This document shows positions 21,771 to 33,933 of a DNA stretch of 64,000 nucleotides, in pieces. The translations under genes and the position numbers were made by a program. Position 1 is the stretch's first letter. The number at the start of each line of letters is the position of its first letter. The DNA lies in the NCBI RefSeq assembly GCF_034140825.1, contig NC_089041.1, forward strand, positions 22,829,501-22,893,500, read 5' to 3'. Under the pieces are notes generated by a model. It saw only the letters and a program-made list of their open reading frames with translations. It did no database searches and had not been told where the DNA came from. This DNA comes from Oryza sativa Japonica Group. Taxonomy: Eukaryota > Streptophyta > Magnoliopsida > Poales > Poaceae.

Positions 21771-24700
21771 TAAGCCTGCCAGTGGGCTAGATTTTATTGG
21801 GCGAAATGGATTGGATGTTGATTTGGATGGTGGTGGTTGGATTCAAATGGGCTGATATTAATTTTGGATTGGAGCGGGTTGGCCTGTGAAGAATTGCGGT
21901 TTGGGCTGGAGTGGATGCGGGTTGGCCTGTGAAGACTATCCATGGATTCAGCCCATGGGTTAGCCTCCAAAACAAACCGAACTATCCCCACTCCACTCCA
22001 AACCCTACACTCCCCGCACGCGCCTGTGCGCAGTGCGCCGCCGCGCACTGCCGCCGCCGCCGCCACAACCGCGCGCCGTCACCGCCGCGTGCCGTCACCG
22101 CCGTTCGCTGCCACCGCCGAGCGCCGTCACCGCCGTTCGCCGCCACAGTCGCCGGACTCACTCAAGAAGGTGACTCATCTTTCATGTTTCTTGAAGTGGC
22201 GTTCTCTCTCTGCTTGGTCGAGCTCCGCTGATATATGTTCTTGCTGTGGGCAGGGAGGTGGCAGATCTGCGGTTGCGTGACCTCCATCTTGGATCTCGGT
22301 GAGCTGGGGGGACTGTTCTTGGAAGTGGTTCCTGGGAGCATCCTGGTATGGTACCTTGGCTATTTTTGTGCTTTTTCTTTGTTTCGATTTTTAGATAATG
22401 TGGGTTGGTTCGATTGGAGATGCTGAAGAGTGGTGGGTTTCTGTTGGGTTTAATGCCGCAGCTGGTGTCCCATCTTAGTTGTCTCATGTGATACATACTC
22501 TGCTGGATTGTAGTATGTGTGCCATCAGACATCAGGATTAGTCACAATAATTAGGTCTTAACTCTTGAAAGGTAAAGACTTATGAAGCTATTGCCAAATT
22601 AGCAGTACCAATGTCTCATCTAACCTTGAGAAGTCATCTAGATCTCTGGTATACTGCAATGCTACTGAAAAAGAAAAAAAAAAGATGTTGGAGATTTGAA
22701 CAAATTGGAATTACACAAATTGATTGCTAGCAATGTTCTGTTATTCGCAATTAATTCTGTCAGATGGTTGTTTATAATATATCAGTGCAATTGCACCCTT
22801 TCCCAAGTCCCAACCTCTAAGTCATGTTTATTAAGCATGCAGCTTTTTTGCTGCTTAATGGTGACTGTTGAGCGCATCTAGAAAATCCAGCACTTAAACT
22901 TTTAAGCTGTTGGTCAAAGGATAAAACATTTTGAATGTCAGTTCATTCAGTCCCATATAACTACTAATCTGTTGATTTAGGTGGCTGTCTTTCACTGTAT
23001 AACAGGTTGCTGTTGGGTATGCTTATCATTTCACTAGTTTTTAGCACAAGTAGTAAATGTAAATATTAATTCTGCACAAGTAGCAAATGTAGATATTAAT
23101 TTTCTATTCTTGTCAAACACAGGTTTATTAAACATGTCTATGCAAAATTCTGAAAGTTCATCTGCCAATAGTTCTAGTCATGAGCTGCCTTCACAAACAC
23201 GTAAGAGAGCAAAAGTGTGGGAACATTTTGAGCAGGAGCTTGTCATGATAGATGGTCTTCCAAAAGCACAATGCAAATATTGTGGCTTAATGTTGTCAGC
23301 GACTAGAAAATCAGGAACTAGCCATCTCATAAACCATATTTGCGAATCTTGTCCACTAGTTGATGGTGAAGTTAGAAATAGGTTTATATCAACAGTTAGG
23401 AAACAACCCGTGGAAAATTTTGTGTTTGATCCTAAAAAGACTGAAGAGTTGATGATAAAATATTTCATCCATGCTGAGATACCATTCCATAAAATTGAGG
23501 ATCCCTACTTGGATGATTGGATGGCATCCATGCAGCCAACTTTTAAACTTGTGGGTCGTCAATCAATCCGCGACAAGATTTACAACTATTACAATAGGCT
23601 GAAACAAGAATTGCATGCTGAATTAGAGAATCTTGATTCGCGTGTATGCCTAACATCGGACATGTGGACCTCAAATCAAAACCTAGGATACATGGTTGTC
23701 ACAGCCCACTATGTTGATGCTGAATTCAAAATGAAAAAGAAAATTATAAGTTTGAAGCCTGTGAAGTATCCACACACTAGCTTTGCAATTGAAGAAGCCA
23801 TGATGAGGTGTTTGACTGAGTGGGGCTTGAGTAGCAAACTGTTCACCTTAACTTTAGACAATGCTAGTAACAACACCGCTGCTTGTCAAGAATTAGTGAA
23901 AACTCTCAAGGATGAGTTGCTTTGAGTGATCCTGATTGGCAAACCAGCGATCTTTTAAAACGATTGGCTGCTCCTATGCACACCAAGTTTGCAAAATATT
24001 GGGATGAAAAATTGGCAAACAACTTCAATTTGGCACTTGTCATTACCACTGTGTTAGATCCAAGAAGGAAAAGAGACTATTTGGATTTCTTTTATGAGAA
24101 GGTGTCTCCCCATGGTTCTAATGTTGAAAGTAAAGTGGACTCTATTATAGAGGAGATGAAATCATACTTTCATGTATATGAAGGAATTGCAAGAAGAAGG
24201 GGTGTATCCTACATGTCACAGTCTAGTGAGAGAGTTAGTGTTGTAGGCTCACCTGTTTTGGGAAAAAGAAAGCTAGAGCATGAATTCACCCTCTTCAAGT
24301 CAAACCGGAAGGTTGCACGTACTCAGAAGTCAGAGATTGATACATATTTAGAAGAAGTATGTGAGGATGATAGTGAGGATTTTGATGTTTTGGCATGGTG
24401 GAAGAAAAATTCCAAAAAGTTTCCTGTGTTGGCAATTATGGCTCGAGACTTTCTTGCAATTCCACTTAGCACCGTGCCCTCAGAGTCCGCTTTCAGCAGT
24501 GGAGGAAGGATTCTTGGAGACACAAGAAGCTCATTGACACCAGAGATGCTCGAGGCACTTGTTTGTGCAAAAGATTGGCTACATAGAGCCAAAAAACAAG
24601 GGGATTAAAGGTATAATATCTCACGCCTTGTATTTCGTCTCAGACTTTGTGGTCTGTGCCATATAAATAGTAATTGTAGATGTGTTTTCATTTTATATTG

Positions 24701-26296
24701 TTTGATTAGTCACAAAATCTAGATTAATTTGTCTGAGTGCCCACCAGTATTACTAATATTTGTGCCAAATTTTCTTTGATCTAGGTTCGTACTGAGTACT
24801 GACCATATGATGTTTTGTGAAGAAGGTTTGGTATGATGGCTGTTTTTTTTTTACAATGGTGGGGTCCCTGTGCTCAGTAACTTAATGTTGTTTTTTGTTC
24901 ATCAGTTGGTGAAATGTTAGGCGGAATTTGTAACACCTTGCAATGCCTTTTATATCTATTAGTTGTATCCTTACTTGTATATATTCTTATTTGAGCAGCT
25001 AGAGCATGTTCAGGAGATAGATGAGAGCATTGTGTATGTGAAGGATAAGCAAGGAAGGTGGCCTCTCTCTTCTCCCAGAGGGGCAAAAAAGGCCCCAACC
25101 AGGACTCTGTCATCCTCTGCCAGGTAACATCTTCAGCTCTAACTCTCTGTCTCTGAATCTTTTCTTTCTGTTTGATGTGCTCAGCTCAGATCAATCCGCT
25201 CAATTTCTCCTCTTGATGAGGCTGCTCAGGCCAAATGTTTTGTTTTGTACTCAAAAGGGTTCAGATTAGTTCAGGGCTTCAGGGTGTTCTCTAGTCCATG
25301 ATTTGAGCTTCCATGAGCTAATTAGGTCAGCAGTTAGTAGAGTACTTTTTTTTCAGGAAGAGTTAGTAGAGTACTTGGTAGAAATAGAGAAAAATCTTTT
25401 CTTTCTCTTGCAAAATTGTTTGATATGATATGTTGTATCCTACTATGTTGATTCTGGCTGCAGAATTTTGGGGCTCTCAACCTTGTTTTCTTCCTCTCTT
25501 TTTTTTTTCCATTTCTTGAAAGTCCTTGTGGTTGTATATAGTAGTATAGATATTTAGTTGAATAGTGGGGATGGATGGATTCATTCTTCATTCTTACTAG
25601 TGTGTCCACTAACTCATGCTAGTCATATCTTATAGAAATAATAATATTCAACTTGTAATCTTTCAATGTTATTTCTGAAATATAAATTTCTGATGGCTTC
25701 TTTCTCTTCCAGATTATCTACAACTGCATATGGATCAAGGCATAGATGATGTTTTGGTAGTTTTTGTTGAAGATATAAACCTTATTATGGCCCTTATTAT
25801 TGCTGTAGTAGTGAGCAATTGACTTAATTGTAATTATATGACATCATTAGTCTTCTGGTATTCATTTCAGTGCTGGATCAGCTAACAAACAATGCGATGC
25901 GTATCATTCTGAGTATTTTTTTTGCCCAATTTTCAGTGTTTCAGCAAGCAATGATGTTCTTTTAATATTTCTGTTTTGAATTAATTGTTTGCACGTGTGT
26001 CTACACTGCTGCTCTCTATACTGTAGCTGAGATCCATGGCTAAAGAAGTAACGAGGCCTCCTGGCTCCAAGCTCTCTGTAGTGTAGCTGGGATCATGGAT
26101 TGAATCCATTCCAGTGAAGTGGGCTGAACCCATTTTAGTGTAATGGTTTGGGGTGGGTTGGATTGAAATCTGATGCGGGGTGGGTTGGTTTGGATTTTGG
26201 AGGAGAGGAAATGGGGTGGGTTGGTTTGGCATGCCATTCCATGAGGAGGTGGGCTGGGGTGGATTCAAATTGGATCTCAGCCCACTGGCAGGCTTA
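21771..26296 (+). mobile_element. hAT-superfamily DNA transposon, 4526 bp, with internally deleted transposase
   Basis: Both ends share an exact 18-bp inverted repeat, TAAGCCTGCCAGTGGGCT, and the 8-bp sequence GTCGTGTT lies on each side (21763-21770 and 26297-26304). The subterminal zones are rich in GGTTGG/GGGTTGG words (for example 21800-21930 and 26130-26260), as expected of transposase-binding regions. A GC-rich leader (about 22010-22160) precedes the transposase. The matching ends and duplication suggest a fairly recent insertion. The incomplete transposase suggests movement depended on another copy. Confidence 0.92.
23134..24608 (+). pseudogene. hAT transposase, broken by an internal deletion
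   Basis: The first part (23134-23925) carries a BED zinc finger near residues 30-75 (CKYC and a following HLINH) and the start of the RNase H-like region, with LTSDMWTS and LTLDNASNN typical of hAT transposases. It then stops. The second part (23926-24608) resumes in another frame at SDPDW and continues to the hAT C-terminal dimerisation domain (WWKKNSKKFPVLAIMARDFL, then PSESAFSSGGR). The segment normally found between these parts, very roughly 150-250 residues, is missing. The 5' boundary probably follows a leader intron, since an acceptor-like tract ends ACACAG at 23121. Confidence 0.88.
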
Positions 26297-26533
26297 GTCG
26301 TGTTCCAATGTGGTCGCAGGCATGCGGTAGAGAATTAGGAATTATGCCGGCCAACCTATCGGCAACAAACATTGTGCGCAATCTCAGTTTCAGCTACCGA
26401 CGAGTGATCCCGCGGCGATCGTGCAGCCTTGCAACCACCATATCGAACAAGAGATAGGGGAGGCCAACTTGGGCTGGGACTTGATACGGATGAACTCACC
26501 AACAATTTGGGCCGGAACGGGATTACCGTGTAT

Positions 26534-27632
26534 GGGAATAGGTCCACTTGCCATCCCTTAACTTCACATTGAGTTTAATTGACATCCTTTATTCCCAGTA
26601 CCAAAAATTTTTACCTTTAAACTATACAAAACCGTGTAGGAAGAGTCCCATGGCAGTATCAACAGCTGGTTTAGCTGACGTGACGTCCTAGTTAGAAAAA
26701 AAAATGGTGGGATTCACATGTCAGCATCTACTCGCCAATGAGGTTTGCCTCGGCGCCTCGCTTGTGTTCCAACTCCAACCTTTTATTCCTGTTCGCCCGC
26801 GGACCAACCTGATGAGGCCAACCAAGAACACAAATCCCCACATCACCAATCCACACAACTTACACAAGCTCGCAGCTTGCGCGGGATGGGAGAGAGAAAA
26901 CTCTTCTGAGATTTTCTCCTCTCCTCTCTGCTTTTGTTTCTTGGATTGGTCCACGGTTCTTGGGGCGGCGGCGCCGTCGATCTGGTATTGTGAGGAGAAT
27001 AAGAATCAGAGGCAAGTTTCTTGATCTGATGATGGCAAGCATGACGTCGATGACGACCGCTACCTCTGCCGCGAAGACGTAGGTGGGGTTGGCTGCGTCT
27101 TCAACCGCGGCGGGAGACGTGTGTACGAGGGTCACCCCAGTGACATGGTGCAGTGCGGCTGGCAACACGTGCATAGGGCGTGGTTCGGCGTGGGAAAATG
27201 AAAAGAGAAAAAGAGAGTGGGCGATGGGCCCCACCATATTTTTTTTATTTTCTTTTTTTTACTATGTTAGCTAAACCAAGTGCTAATACTACCATGGGAT
27301 GATGGGACTCTTGTTGCACGGTTTTTTACAATTTAGGTGTGAAGATTTTTGGTATTAGGATAAGAGGTACTATCTCCGTCCCAAAATAAATAAGTGTAGT
27401 TTTACACTGTTTATGTCGAACGTTCATCCATCCGTCTTATTTGAAATTTTTTTATGGTTAGTATTTTTGTTATTATTAGATGATAAAACATGAATAGTAC
27501 TTTATGTGTGACTATTTTTTTTCCATATTTTTTTTTCAAATACGTAAACCCACAGCTACTTATTTTTGGACGGATGTATTATCAATTAAACTTTGATGTA
27601 GAGTTAAGAGACAACAAGTAAACTTATTCCCC
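26534..27632. mobile_element. Mutator-like fold-back element with GC-rich core (about 1.1 kb)
   Basis: The left arm (26534-26700) and right arm (27263-27369 plus 27579-27632) are imperfect inverted repeats sharing ACCAAAAAT, ACCGTG, GAGTCCCAT and GGTTTAGCT in order. The right arm is interrupted by a Stowaway MITE. Between the arms lies about 550 bp that is GC-rich in its second half and could be a captured host fragment, as in Pack-MULEs. I cannot name a source gene. I could not find a clear 9-bp duplication, so the superfamily rests on the long arms only. Confidence 0.65.
27370..27576. mobile_element. Stowaway-like MITE nested in the fold-back element (207 bp)
   Basis: It begins CTATCTCCGTCCCAAAATAA and ends with TATTTTTGGACGGATG, flanked by TA. 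The sequences on either side join into one continuous arm of the surrounding fold-back element, so the Stowaway inserted later. Confidence 0.8.
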
Positions 27633-27989
27633 ATGGACGAGTCACCAACAAATAGCATTTGATTGCCTATCTGATTTGTTTCCTGTACATATAACAAAGA
27701 GAATTCTTTCATGGGCTGAATCATTCATTGGTGTCGATTTATACTTTTTTAGCCCAGACGAAAACGAAAATGTTCTACGCTAGTAACACCAGCTGTAAAG
27801 CCTGTAACAAGTAACAACTGCACATTCTCTATATTGATGAATCAAGAGGACAGGTCATACAACGTCACTGTAACCTACTAACAATTTGAAATTGTAGTCA
27901 GCAAACAGGGAAAACATATATGTTCGTTTATACCACAATCTATCCATTCCATCAGAGATATGAGTCGGACCAATAATCTTTTCTGATAA
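27633..27989. other. 3' flank of SCAMP1
   Basis: This stretch probably contains the SCAMP1 3' untranslated region on the minus strand. No other feature is visible. Confidence 0.5.
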
Positions 27990-30900
27990 TTAAAAAGCTG
28001 CCCGCATAGCACCCCTAGTTGCATCACGCTTCATCTCAGCAGCTTTTCCACTTCCTCGGAAGTACATGTACACTTGCTGCATTCACAAATGTCAAAACGG
28101 CTCAGATAGACTACTTGAGAATTTATTTCATAAAAACATACTTTCTCCGTTTTATATTATAAGACTTTCTAGACACATATGTCTAGATTTATTAACATCT
28201 ATATGAATATGGGCAATGCTAGAAAGTCTTATAATATGAAACGGAGGGAGTATTTGTTATTCGCAGGACTGACCTGGATAACCCAGATGCTGAGCAATGA
28301 TTCGACGCAGAACAATCCAAATCCAACAAAGTAGAAGATCTGCAAAGAAAAATTACACCAATTACTTGACCGACAAGATCAGAAAGAGTTTTTTCGGTAG
28401 GCATCTGAAAGGTAAGTTGATTATCTTCATGAATCAAAAACTGCATATCTAACCATAGTTACTTAGCATCTAACAATAATGCGATGCACACTTACCCCCA
28501 CCAAAGCATTCTTGCTGATGAGATCAATTGCTGGTAAAATCCCCCTGCGGGAGTATAAAATAAGCATTAGTTCATGCAAGTTCAACTCTCACAGACACTA
28601 GAGAATCCTTAGGCCCACCCTCCTCGCTACACTAGCTAAGAAGAAATCCATCCAATCATATTTTTTTTAGTATTTATGTATGTGTTAAACAGAGGAGCTT
28701 CAGATCCCACATATTGAAGTGCCTATTTTTTGTTGTTTCTATTGAAAAGATGAATATACTACCACTTCATGAATCATAACTTAAGCTCAACTAAGGAAAC
28801 TCCAACATCCAGGGAAGTTAAATCAAATAGTACAATGTTCTTATGCGTCAATATTATATTGCTGGAAAGCAGGTGCATCAAAACTTGCATAGACAAGCAG
28901 ACCACTTCACTGATAAAAAAAGCCATTTGTACAACATGCAAGTAGGTCACCCTTTTAGTTTCAGTTTCCATATTCCCATTGACAGAATATGAACAAGCAG
29001 GGAACTTACGCCAATGATTTCCCCTCGAAGACAACAGGAGGAGCCACAGCAGAAAATACACAGAAAAGAATATGGAACTGCAAAGACAGGAAATTCAAGA
29101 ATTATGTTCCCACACATTCAAAATCACCGAATATCTTACTAACATATAACAAGGACTCCTCACTTACCAGGTAAACCAAGAAGAACAATCCAAACTTCAA
29201 GGCACTATCAGTCCTACAAAACAAGTGTCCAATAAATGTTACTTACTCATATACACAAGAAAAGCACGGAGAAGTTCGCAGAAACAATACCTCATAGCAT
29301 TATACAGAGGTCGATACCATAAAACATATGCACCAGGAACCCCAGAGATGAAGTAGATGATTGCCAGCAACCATATCTTCACGCCTGAAAATGGACATAG
29401 CATTATTAAAGGATTACAGCCTTAAAGAACTGGTCAATATGTACAAGCAACGCCAGAAGTGTCATGAGTATACCTTCCCCCTTGACCCAAGCTGAAGTAA
29501 CTGCTATGACGTTCCAGAAGAGACAGCAAGCCAATCCTACTCGACACCAAAAAAAGTTGTCTTAATTTTGCATATAACAGAATGGAATGTTGAAATAATT
29601 CATAAGACAGCCTTTTATTTCTAACTAGAAAAATAAATGGCAGAACTTGAATATAATTAAGAAAATCTCAAAAGCTCATCCCTATTGTTTTAGAATTCTT
29701 ATTAACTTGACTTGCAATGCAGACAGTCACAAAATCTCACTAACGAAATTCTAATGATAAAACATGTGACTAAGATCGTAGGAGACTGGAAAATTTGCCT
29801 TTCCAGTTTTACAGTTGAAGGTGCAGAATTTCTGAAAGAAGGGTGAAAATGCAAACTTTGTAGAAGACTAAAATGCTTGTCCATTATGCAGTTAAAACGT
29901 TACCGAAGTGCAAGAGCATCAAGATTTTGGGAATCTGACAATCAGAAGCATACCAAGAAATGATGCAAATGCAACATATTGCATTCTTTGAAGGTGACTC
30001 GGTATCTCATTGGTGATATCATGATGGATGAGTGGCAGAAATGGAGGCCAGTTTTTCTCCTCAATGACAATACCAGCTGCAAAAGTGTTATACCAATAAA
30101 GTGGCATAAGTTTAATAGCCCGTGAGAAATGTTTAATGCATAAGTTATATTAGTCTGAACACCTTGTTATTCTAAAATGAACTACAAGGATCTACAGCTC
30201 TATCATGAAAGCTACACGGTATACGGATAACATTTTTGAAAAAAATAGTAAGATACACTTGTTTTGAGATTCCCTTTTATCTGTCACTTATCCAGGCCGG
30301 GGTGTGGCCTTTCTAACCTGTGCTACACTGTAAGCTGGTTTCCCCCAGCGCTGCCACTTTGGCTTTCAGTAAAAGCTGGGTCCTTTGGACCTTTCGTCTA
30401 AAAAAATACTTGGTTTGAGAAACTCTCGCTAATGACGTTACCAATACAACATTGCAGTTGCATTTCACACAATCGCAATTCACATGTAACAGATTAAGAG
30501 TCACATATCATTGCCACATTACCTCATAGTTTGTACTATGTAATATCTTAAATGGCATAGTTCTAATATAAGGAATCCTTATGATCACATGAGTCAACAG
30601 AGAATATTACAAAGCAACATTGTTTCTATGAATTAGTGAGTAAAGAAAATGAGCTTTTACCTCGCGCTGCAGCCTCCTCCCTCCTTTTTAGCTCCTGGTC
30701 AACAAATGAAGATAATAATGTATAAATGTAACAATCACAAACTAACAAACCATCATGGATCAAACTAATTATGTCTAAGTAAAGCATAGAATTCCTTGTG
30801 CAGGTAGTAAGCTGATTTTTAGAGAGGAAAAGAACACTGCATTACGAATTTATGATTCTGAATACTTCAGGCTAAGGACTGATGTCTGCTGTGTTTCGCA

Positions 30901-31896
30901 CAAAAAATTAAGACCAAGAAGCATCAGATTACAACAAACTCTTTTGTTGACCTATCGTAATGGACACAACTAATGGGTGATACAACTGCATATGTTCATG
31001 GTGTACCTTCTCCCTCTTGTTCAATTCCGCTTCCCTAGCTTGCAGCTCCTTTTCCCTATTCTTCAGGTCCTGAGTATCCATACATCACACATTAGTAAAA
31101 AGCGACATTAGGTACTATTCCATGAAAGATCCTCTACTGTACTGCAGTCTAGCTGCAGTTCAACTGAGACGGATAAACTACACATTCATACAAACCTTGG
31201 AAGAGTCAAGAGGGATATCCACCGTAGCCCCAAAAGCTGCGGGCTCAGGGGGAAGAGGCGAAAGCCGCGAATTCGACGACACAGAAGGCACATTCCGTGG
31301 ATTCTGCATTGCAGTACAGATTAAACAGTTGGTAGGTAACAAACCAATAATTGCGAATTCAAGTATTCAACCCCCACCGAGGCACCGACAAAATGGTCCA
31401 ACTGAGAAGAACAGAACACCGAACAGCTTACCGGCATGTAGAACGCGCCGCCGCCATAGCTGGGCTGCCCTCCAGCCTTACCACGCGCTTGTTCCTACAG
31501 AGAAACAAACGAAAACAAATTCATCCGTGCCCGCACAAACGAGGGTTTAGGCACCAATGCAATCATCGCAACACCCCCCAAATAAAAAAAAATCCCCCTA
31601 AATTTAGCGTCGGTGATACTACAATGCGAGAAAAAAAAAACAATAAAAACGGCCACCGATTCACCCACGGCACACGGTTAGATCTGCGGCCGCCAACCAG
31701 ATCCAACCACGAACGAAGAACACACACGCCACTCCTCAGAACGCGCACGGAGGAGAAGGGCAAGGAAACACGAAACCAGATCCGCTGCGCCCGGCGGGAA
31801 CGTGGAGAAAGGGAGGGAGGGAGAGGATGGGTTCCTCACCGAGAAAGGGTTCACGTCGTCCTCCTCGAAGGGGTTGCTGTCGTAGCGCCCCGCCAT
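27990..31896 (-). CDS. SCAMP1: Secretory carrier-associated membrane protein (SCAMP1)
   Basis: SCAMPs are four-span membrane proteins that cycle between plasma membrane and trans-Golgi network/early endosome. Thirteen exons join in frame to 306 aa: 31840-31896, 31432-31494, 31196-31303, 31007-31069, 30661-30694, 29954-30076, 29474-29536, 29291-29384, 29168-29213, 29010-29077, 28496-28544, 28274-28339 and 27990-28076. The N-terminus has two NPF motifs (residues 8-10 and 16-18) for EH-domain adaptors. A charged coiled coil of RE/KE repeats covers about 77-108. Four hydrophobic spans follow, with the conserved [14 protein letters not shown] loop. The start matches the family's [13 protein letters not shown]. 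From memory it is Os07g0564600. Confidence 0.95.
28141..28250. mobile_element. Stowaway-like MITE (110 bp) in the last SCAMP1 intron
   Basis: CTTTCTCCGTTTTATATTATAAG at the left pairs with CTTATAATATGAAACGGAGGGAG at the right, flanked by TA. It fills more than half of the 197-bp intron between the last two SCAMP1 coding exons. The element would fold into an almost perfect hairpin in the transcript. Confidence 0.85.
30290..30404 (+). mobile_element. Possible 3' end of a non-LTR retroposon
   Basis: A GC-richer block inside a SCAMP1 intron contains pyrimidine-rich text ending GACCTTTCGTCTAAAAAA, which stands out from its AT-rich surround and ends in an A run. I recall similar text as a common rice retroposon 3' tail. 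I cannot place a 5' end or target duplication. Confidence 0.3.
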
Positions 31897-32396
31897 CTCG
31901 GCCCCGTCTTCCCCTTCCCTCGGGGGTCGGCTTGGGCTTGGGCTCTCGCTCGCGCCGACAATGATGGCGGTGGAGAGGAGTAGTGGGGTGGGGTTTTCTC
32001 GGGGGAGAGGGAGACGACGAGACGAGGAGTCCTGCCAAATACAGCGGCCGCGCACGCACGCACGCACCGCCGCCCCCACCGAGGCAGATACGGACGAGTG
32101 ACCGCGACGACTCTCGGTGAAGAAGGGGAGGGGGAGGCGGGTGGACGCGCACACACGCGGAACGGAATGGCCTCTGCACTTCTGCAGCTTGTAACCGCTC
32201 GCGGGGCCAACCCTCTCTGTGTTTTTTATTATTTTCTTGCTCCCAATCTTATTGGTCCCACGGTTTATGGAAATATTGGGTCCACTCACATTATGTGGGC
32301 AGTTTTGAAACTGGCGCCTCGTCGCCATGGAACAGCCAAAAGAGCCCAAACCGTGTGAATTATCACAGGCTCGCAGTGCCCTACACTTTTGTCTCT
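31897..32396. promoter_or_regulatory. SCAMP1 upstream region
   Basis: The GC-rich segment 31897-32210 upstream of the SCAMP1 start codon, with a run of CGCA repeats near 32050-32066, probably holds the leader and core promoter. Open frames on both strands here are products of GC-rich sequence and have no recognisable domain. Confidence 0.5.
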
Positions 32397-33025
32397 TTTT
32401 TTTAAAAAAAAAAACACGTTACAAATGTAGACGCTTACAACACATACGTACTTAGGCCCTGTTTAATTTCCAGAAAGTTTTTTCTAAAAACATCACATCG
32501 AATCTTTGAACACATACATGAAGCATTAAATATAGATAAATATAAAACCTAATTGCACAGTTAGGGGGGAAATTGCGAGACGAATCTTTTGTGCCTAATT
32601 AGTCCATGATTAGCTATAAGTGCTACAGTAACCCACATGTGCTAATGACGGATTAATTAGGCTCAAAAGATTCGTCTCGCGGTTTCCATGTGAGTTATAA
32701 AATTAGTTTTTTTTCATTCGTGTCCGAAAACCCCTTCCGACATCCGATCAAACGTCCGATGTAACACCCAAAAATTTTCATTTCGCGAACTAAACGGGGC
32801 CTTACCATATCCTTAAGAACATCTCCGAAATATTAGGTTAACATATCTTAAGATTAACGAAGTCACCATGGGTCTATGTCTACTACTGAAAGAATAATTA
32901 TTTGTAAACACGTCTACTAGTAAAAGAATAATTAACCATACATACAAGTACACAAGTCTGGATTTAAACTCGAATAGTCTGGTTCCACCATAGGGATCCT
33001 AACCAATTGGGCTACGATCACTTCA
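32397..33025 (-). mobile_element. tRNA-derived SINE (OsSN-like), split by a MITE
   Basis: On the minus strand the head (about 33020 to 32950) has a pol III A box, GTAGCCCAATTGGTTAGG, and a B-box-like TTCGAGTTTAAATCC. The body continues with GACTTCGTTAATCTTAAGATA and TTCGGAGATGTTC, as I remember from the rice OsSN SINEs. The body stops at 32802 and resumes at 32454 with the tail TGTAAGCGTCTACATTTGTAA and a T/A-rich end. The gap is exactly the Tourist-like element at 32455-32801. Confidence 0.7.
32455..32801. mobile_element. Tourist-like MITE (347 bp) inserted in the SINE
   Basis: The left end GGCCCTGTTTAATTTCCAG and the reverse complement of the right end, GGCCCCGTTTAGTTCGCG, match at most positions. 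TTA flanks both sides (32452-32454 and 32802-32804). The interior has GACGAATC and CTAATGACGGATTAATTAGGC in common with the element at 17233-17554. Confidence 0.88.
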
Positions 33026-33201
33026 CACTTTTTGGCTCATGTTTGCTCTCGTCTCAAACGTTCTTATCTCAAATTAGGGTAAAACATAGTTCTACTAAAT
33101 TTCGGTCTAAAAATCTACAGCTCTCCCCAAACGGTCTCAGATCTTGTAAGGACTAAACGTTTTTTTATTTACGATCTCAGTAAAAAGAGGGCTAATCCAT
33201 A

Positions 33202-33448
33202 CTCCTTCCGTACTCATAAAGGAAGTCGTTTTGGACAGCGACACGGTCTCCAAAACACAACTTTGACTTCTTTTTTCTATAAAAATATTTATTGAAAAGT
33301 GATATATGTATACTTTTATGAAAGTATTTTTCAAGACAAATCTATTCATATAATTTTTACATTTTCAAACTCAACAACTTGAGAGTTATTCATGATTTAT
33401 ATTATCAATATTTGACTTAAACATTGTCCTAAACGAGTATGGAGGGAG
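33202..33448. mobile_element. Stowaway-like MITE (about 247 bp)
   Basis: It begins CTCCTTCCGTACTCATAAAG and ends with ACGAGTATGGAGGGAG, flanked by TA. The element is AT-rich and hairpin-forming, with no coding capacity. Confidence 0.8.
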
Positions 33449-33779
33449 TACATAAGTTACATCAAGAAATACTCTTTTCACAATTTCCAGCTAACCCAAC
33501 TACCCAAGTTCGTTCATCCAGCAACCAAGACACCAAGTGCTTGGCATGAGGCAGAAAACTATCGTCCTAGACCACCGTTTCGTGAGTCATGTGAGTTCAT
33601 GACTCGTGGGAAATGGATTCTGCTTTCTCTTCACATGCTTGAAATGTGCTTAGCAAAACAGAGTTCGCTTACTGGTGAAGGTCGCCATCTCCACCGCACT
33701 CCACCAATTTCGCTTTCAAACGCTTCTATTGGCCGTCATACGCTTGAGCTTTCCCAGATTACTCATTATTACTATCTTT

Positions 33780-33933
33780 GTTTATTTGTCATGGTGTTAC
33801 TACCAGTACCAGTTAGAATTAAGCTAGCAAGCATGAGATTAGTTGGGTTAGCTTCTGTTTATTTGTCATGGTGTTACTACTAGTACCAGTTAGAATTAAG
33901 CTGGCAAGTATGAGATCAGTCGGAGTTAACTTC
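33780..33933 (+). repeat. Tandem direct repeat, two copies of about 77 bp
   Basis: The block beginning GTTTATTTGTCATGGTGTTA at 33780 recurs at 33857 with a few substitutions (for example CTACCAG to CTACTAG and AGCTAGCAAG to AGCTGGCAAG). It lies in intergenic sequence and has no clear function. Confidence 0.85.

Noticed and set aside
31678-32349. A 223-codon minus-strand open frame over the SCAMP1 start
   Set aside because: It overlaps the first SCAMP1 exon in part and otherwise covers GC-rich leader and intron sequence. SCAMP1 splicing explains the region.
32950-33025. Possible tRNA gene on the minus strand
   Set aside because: A-box and B-box-like words are present but the fold is incomplete. 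The sequence continues into a SINE body.
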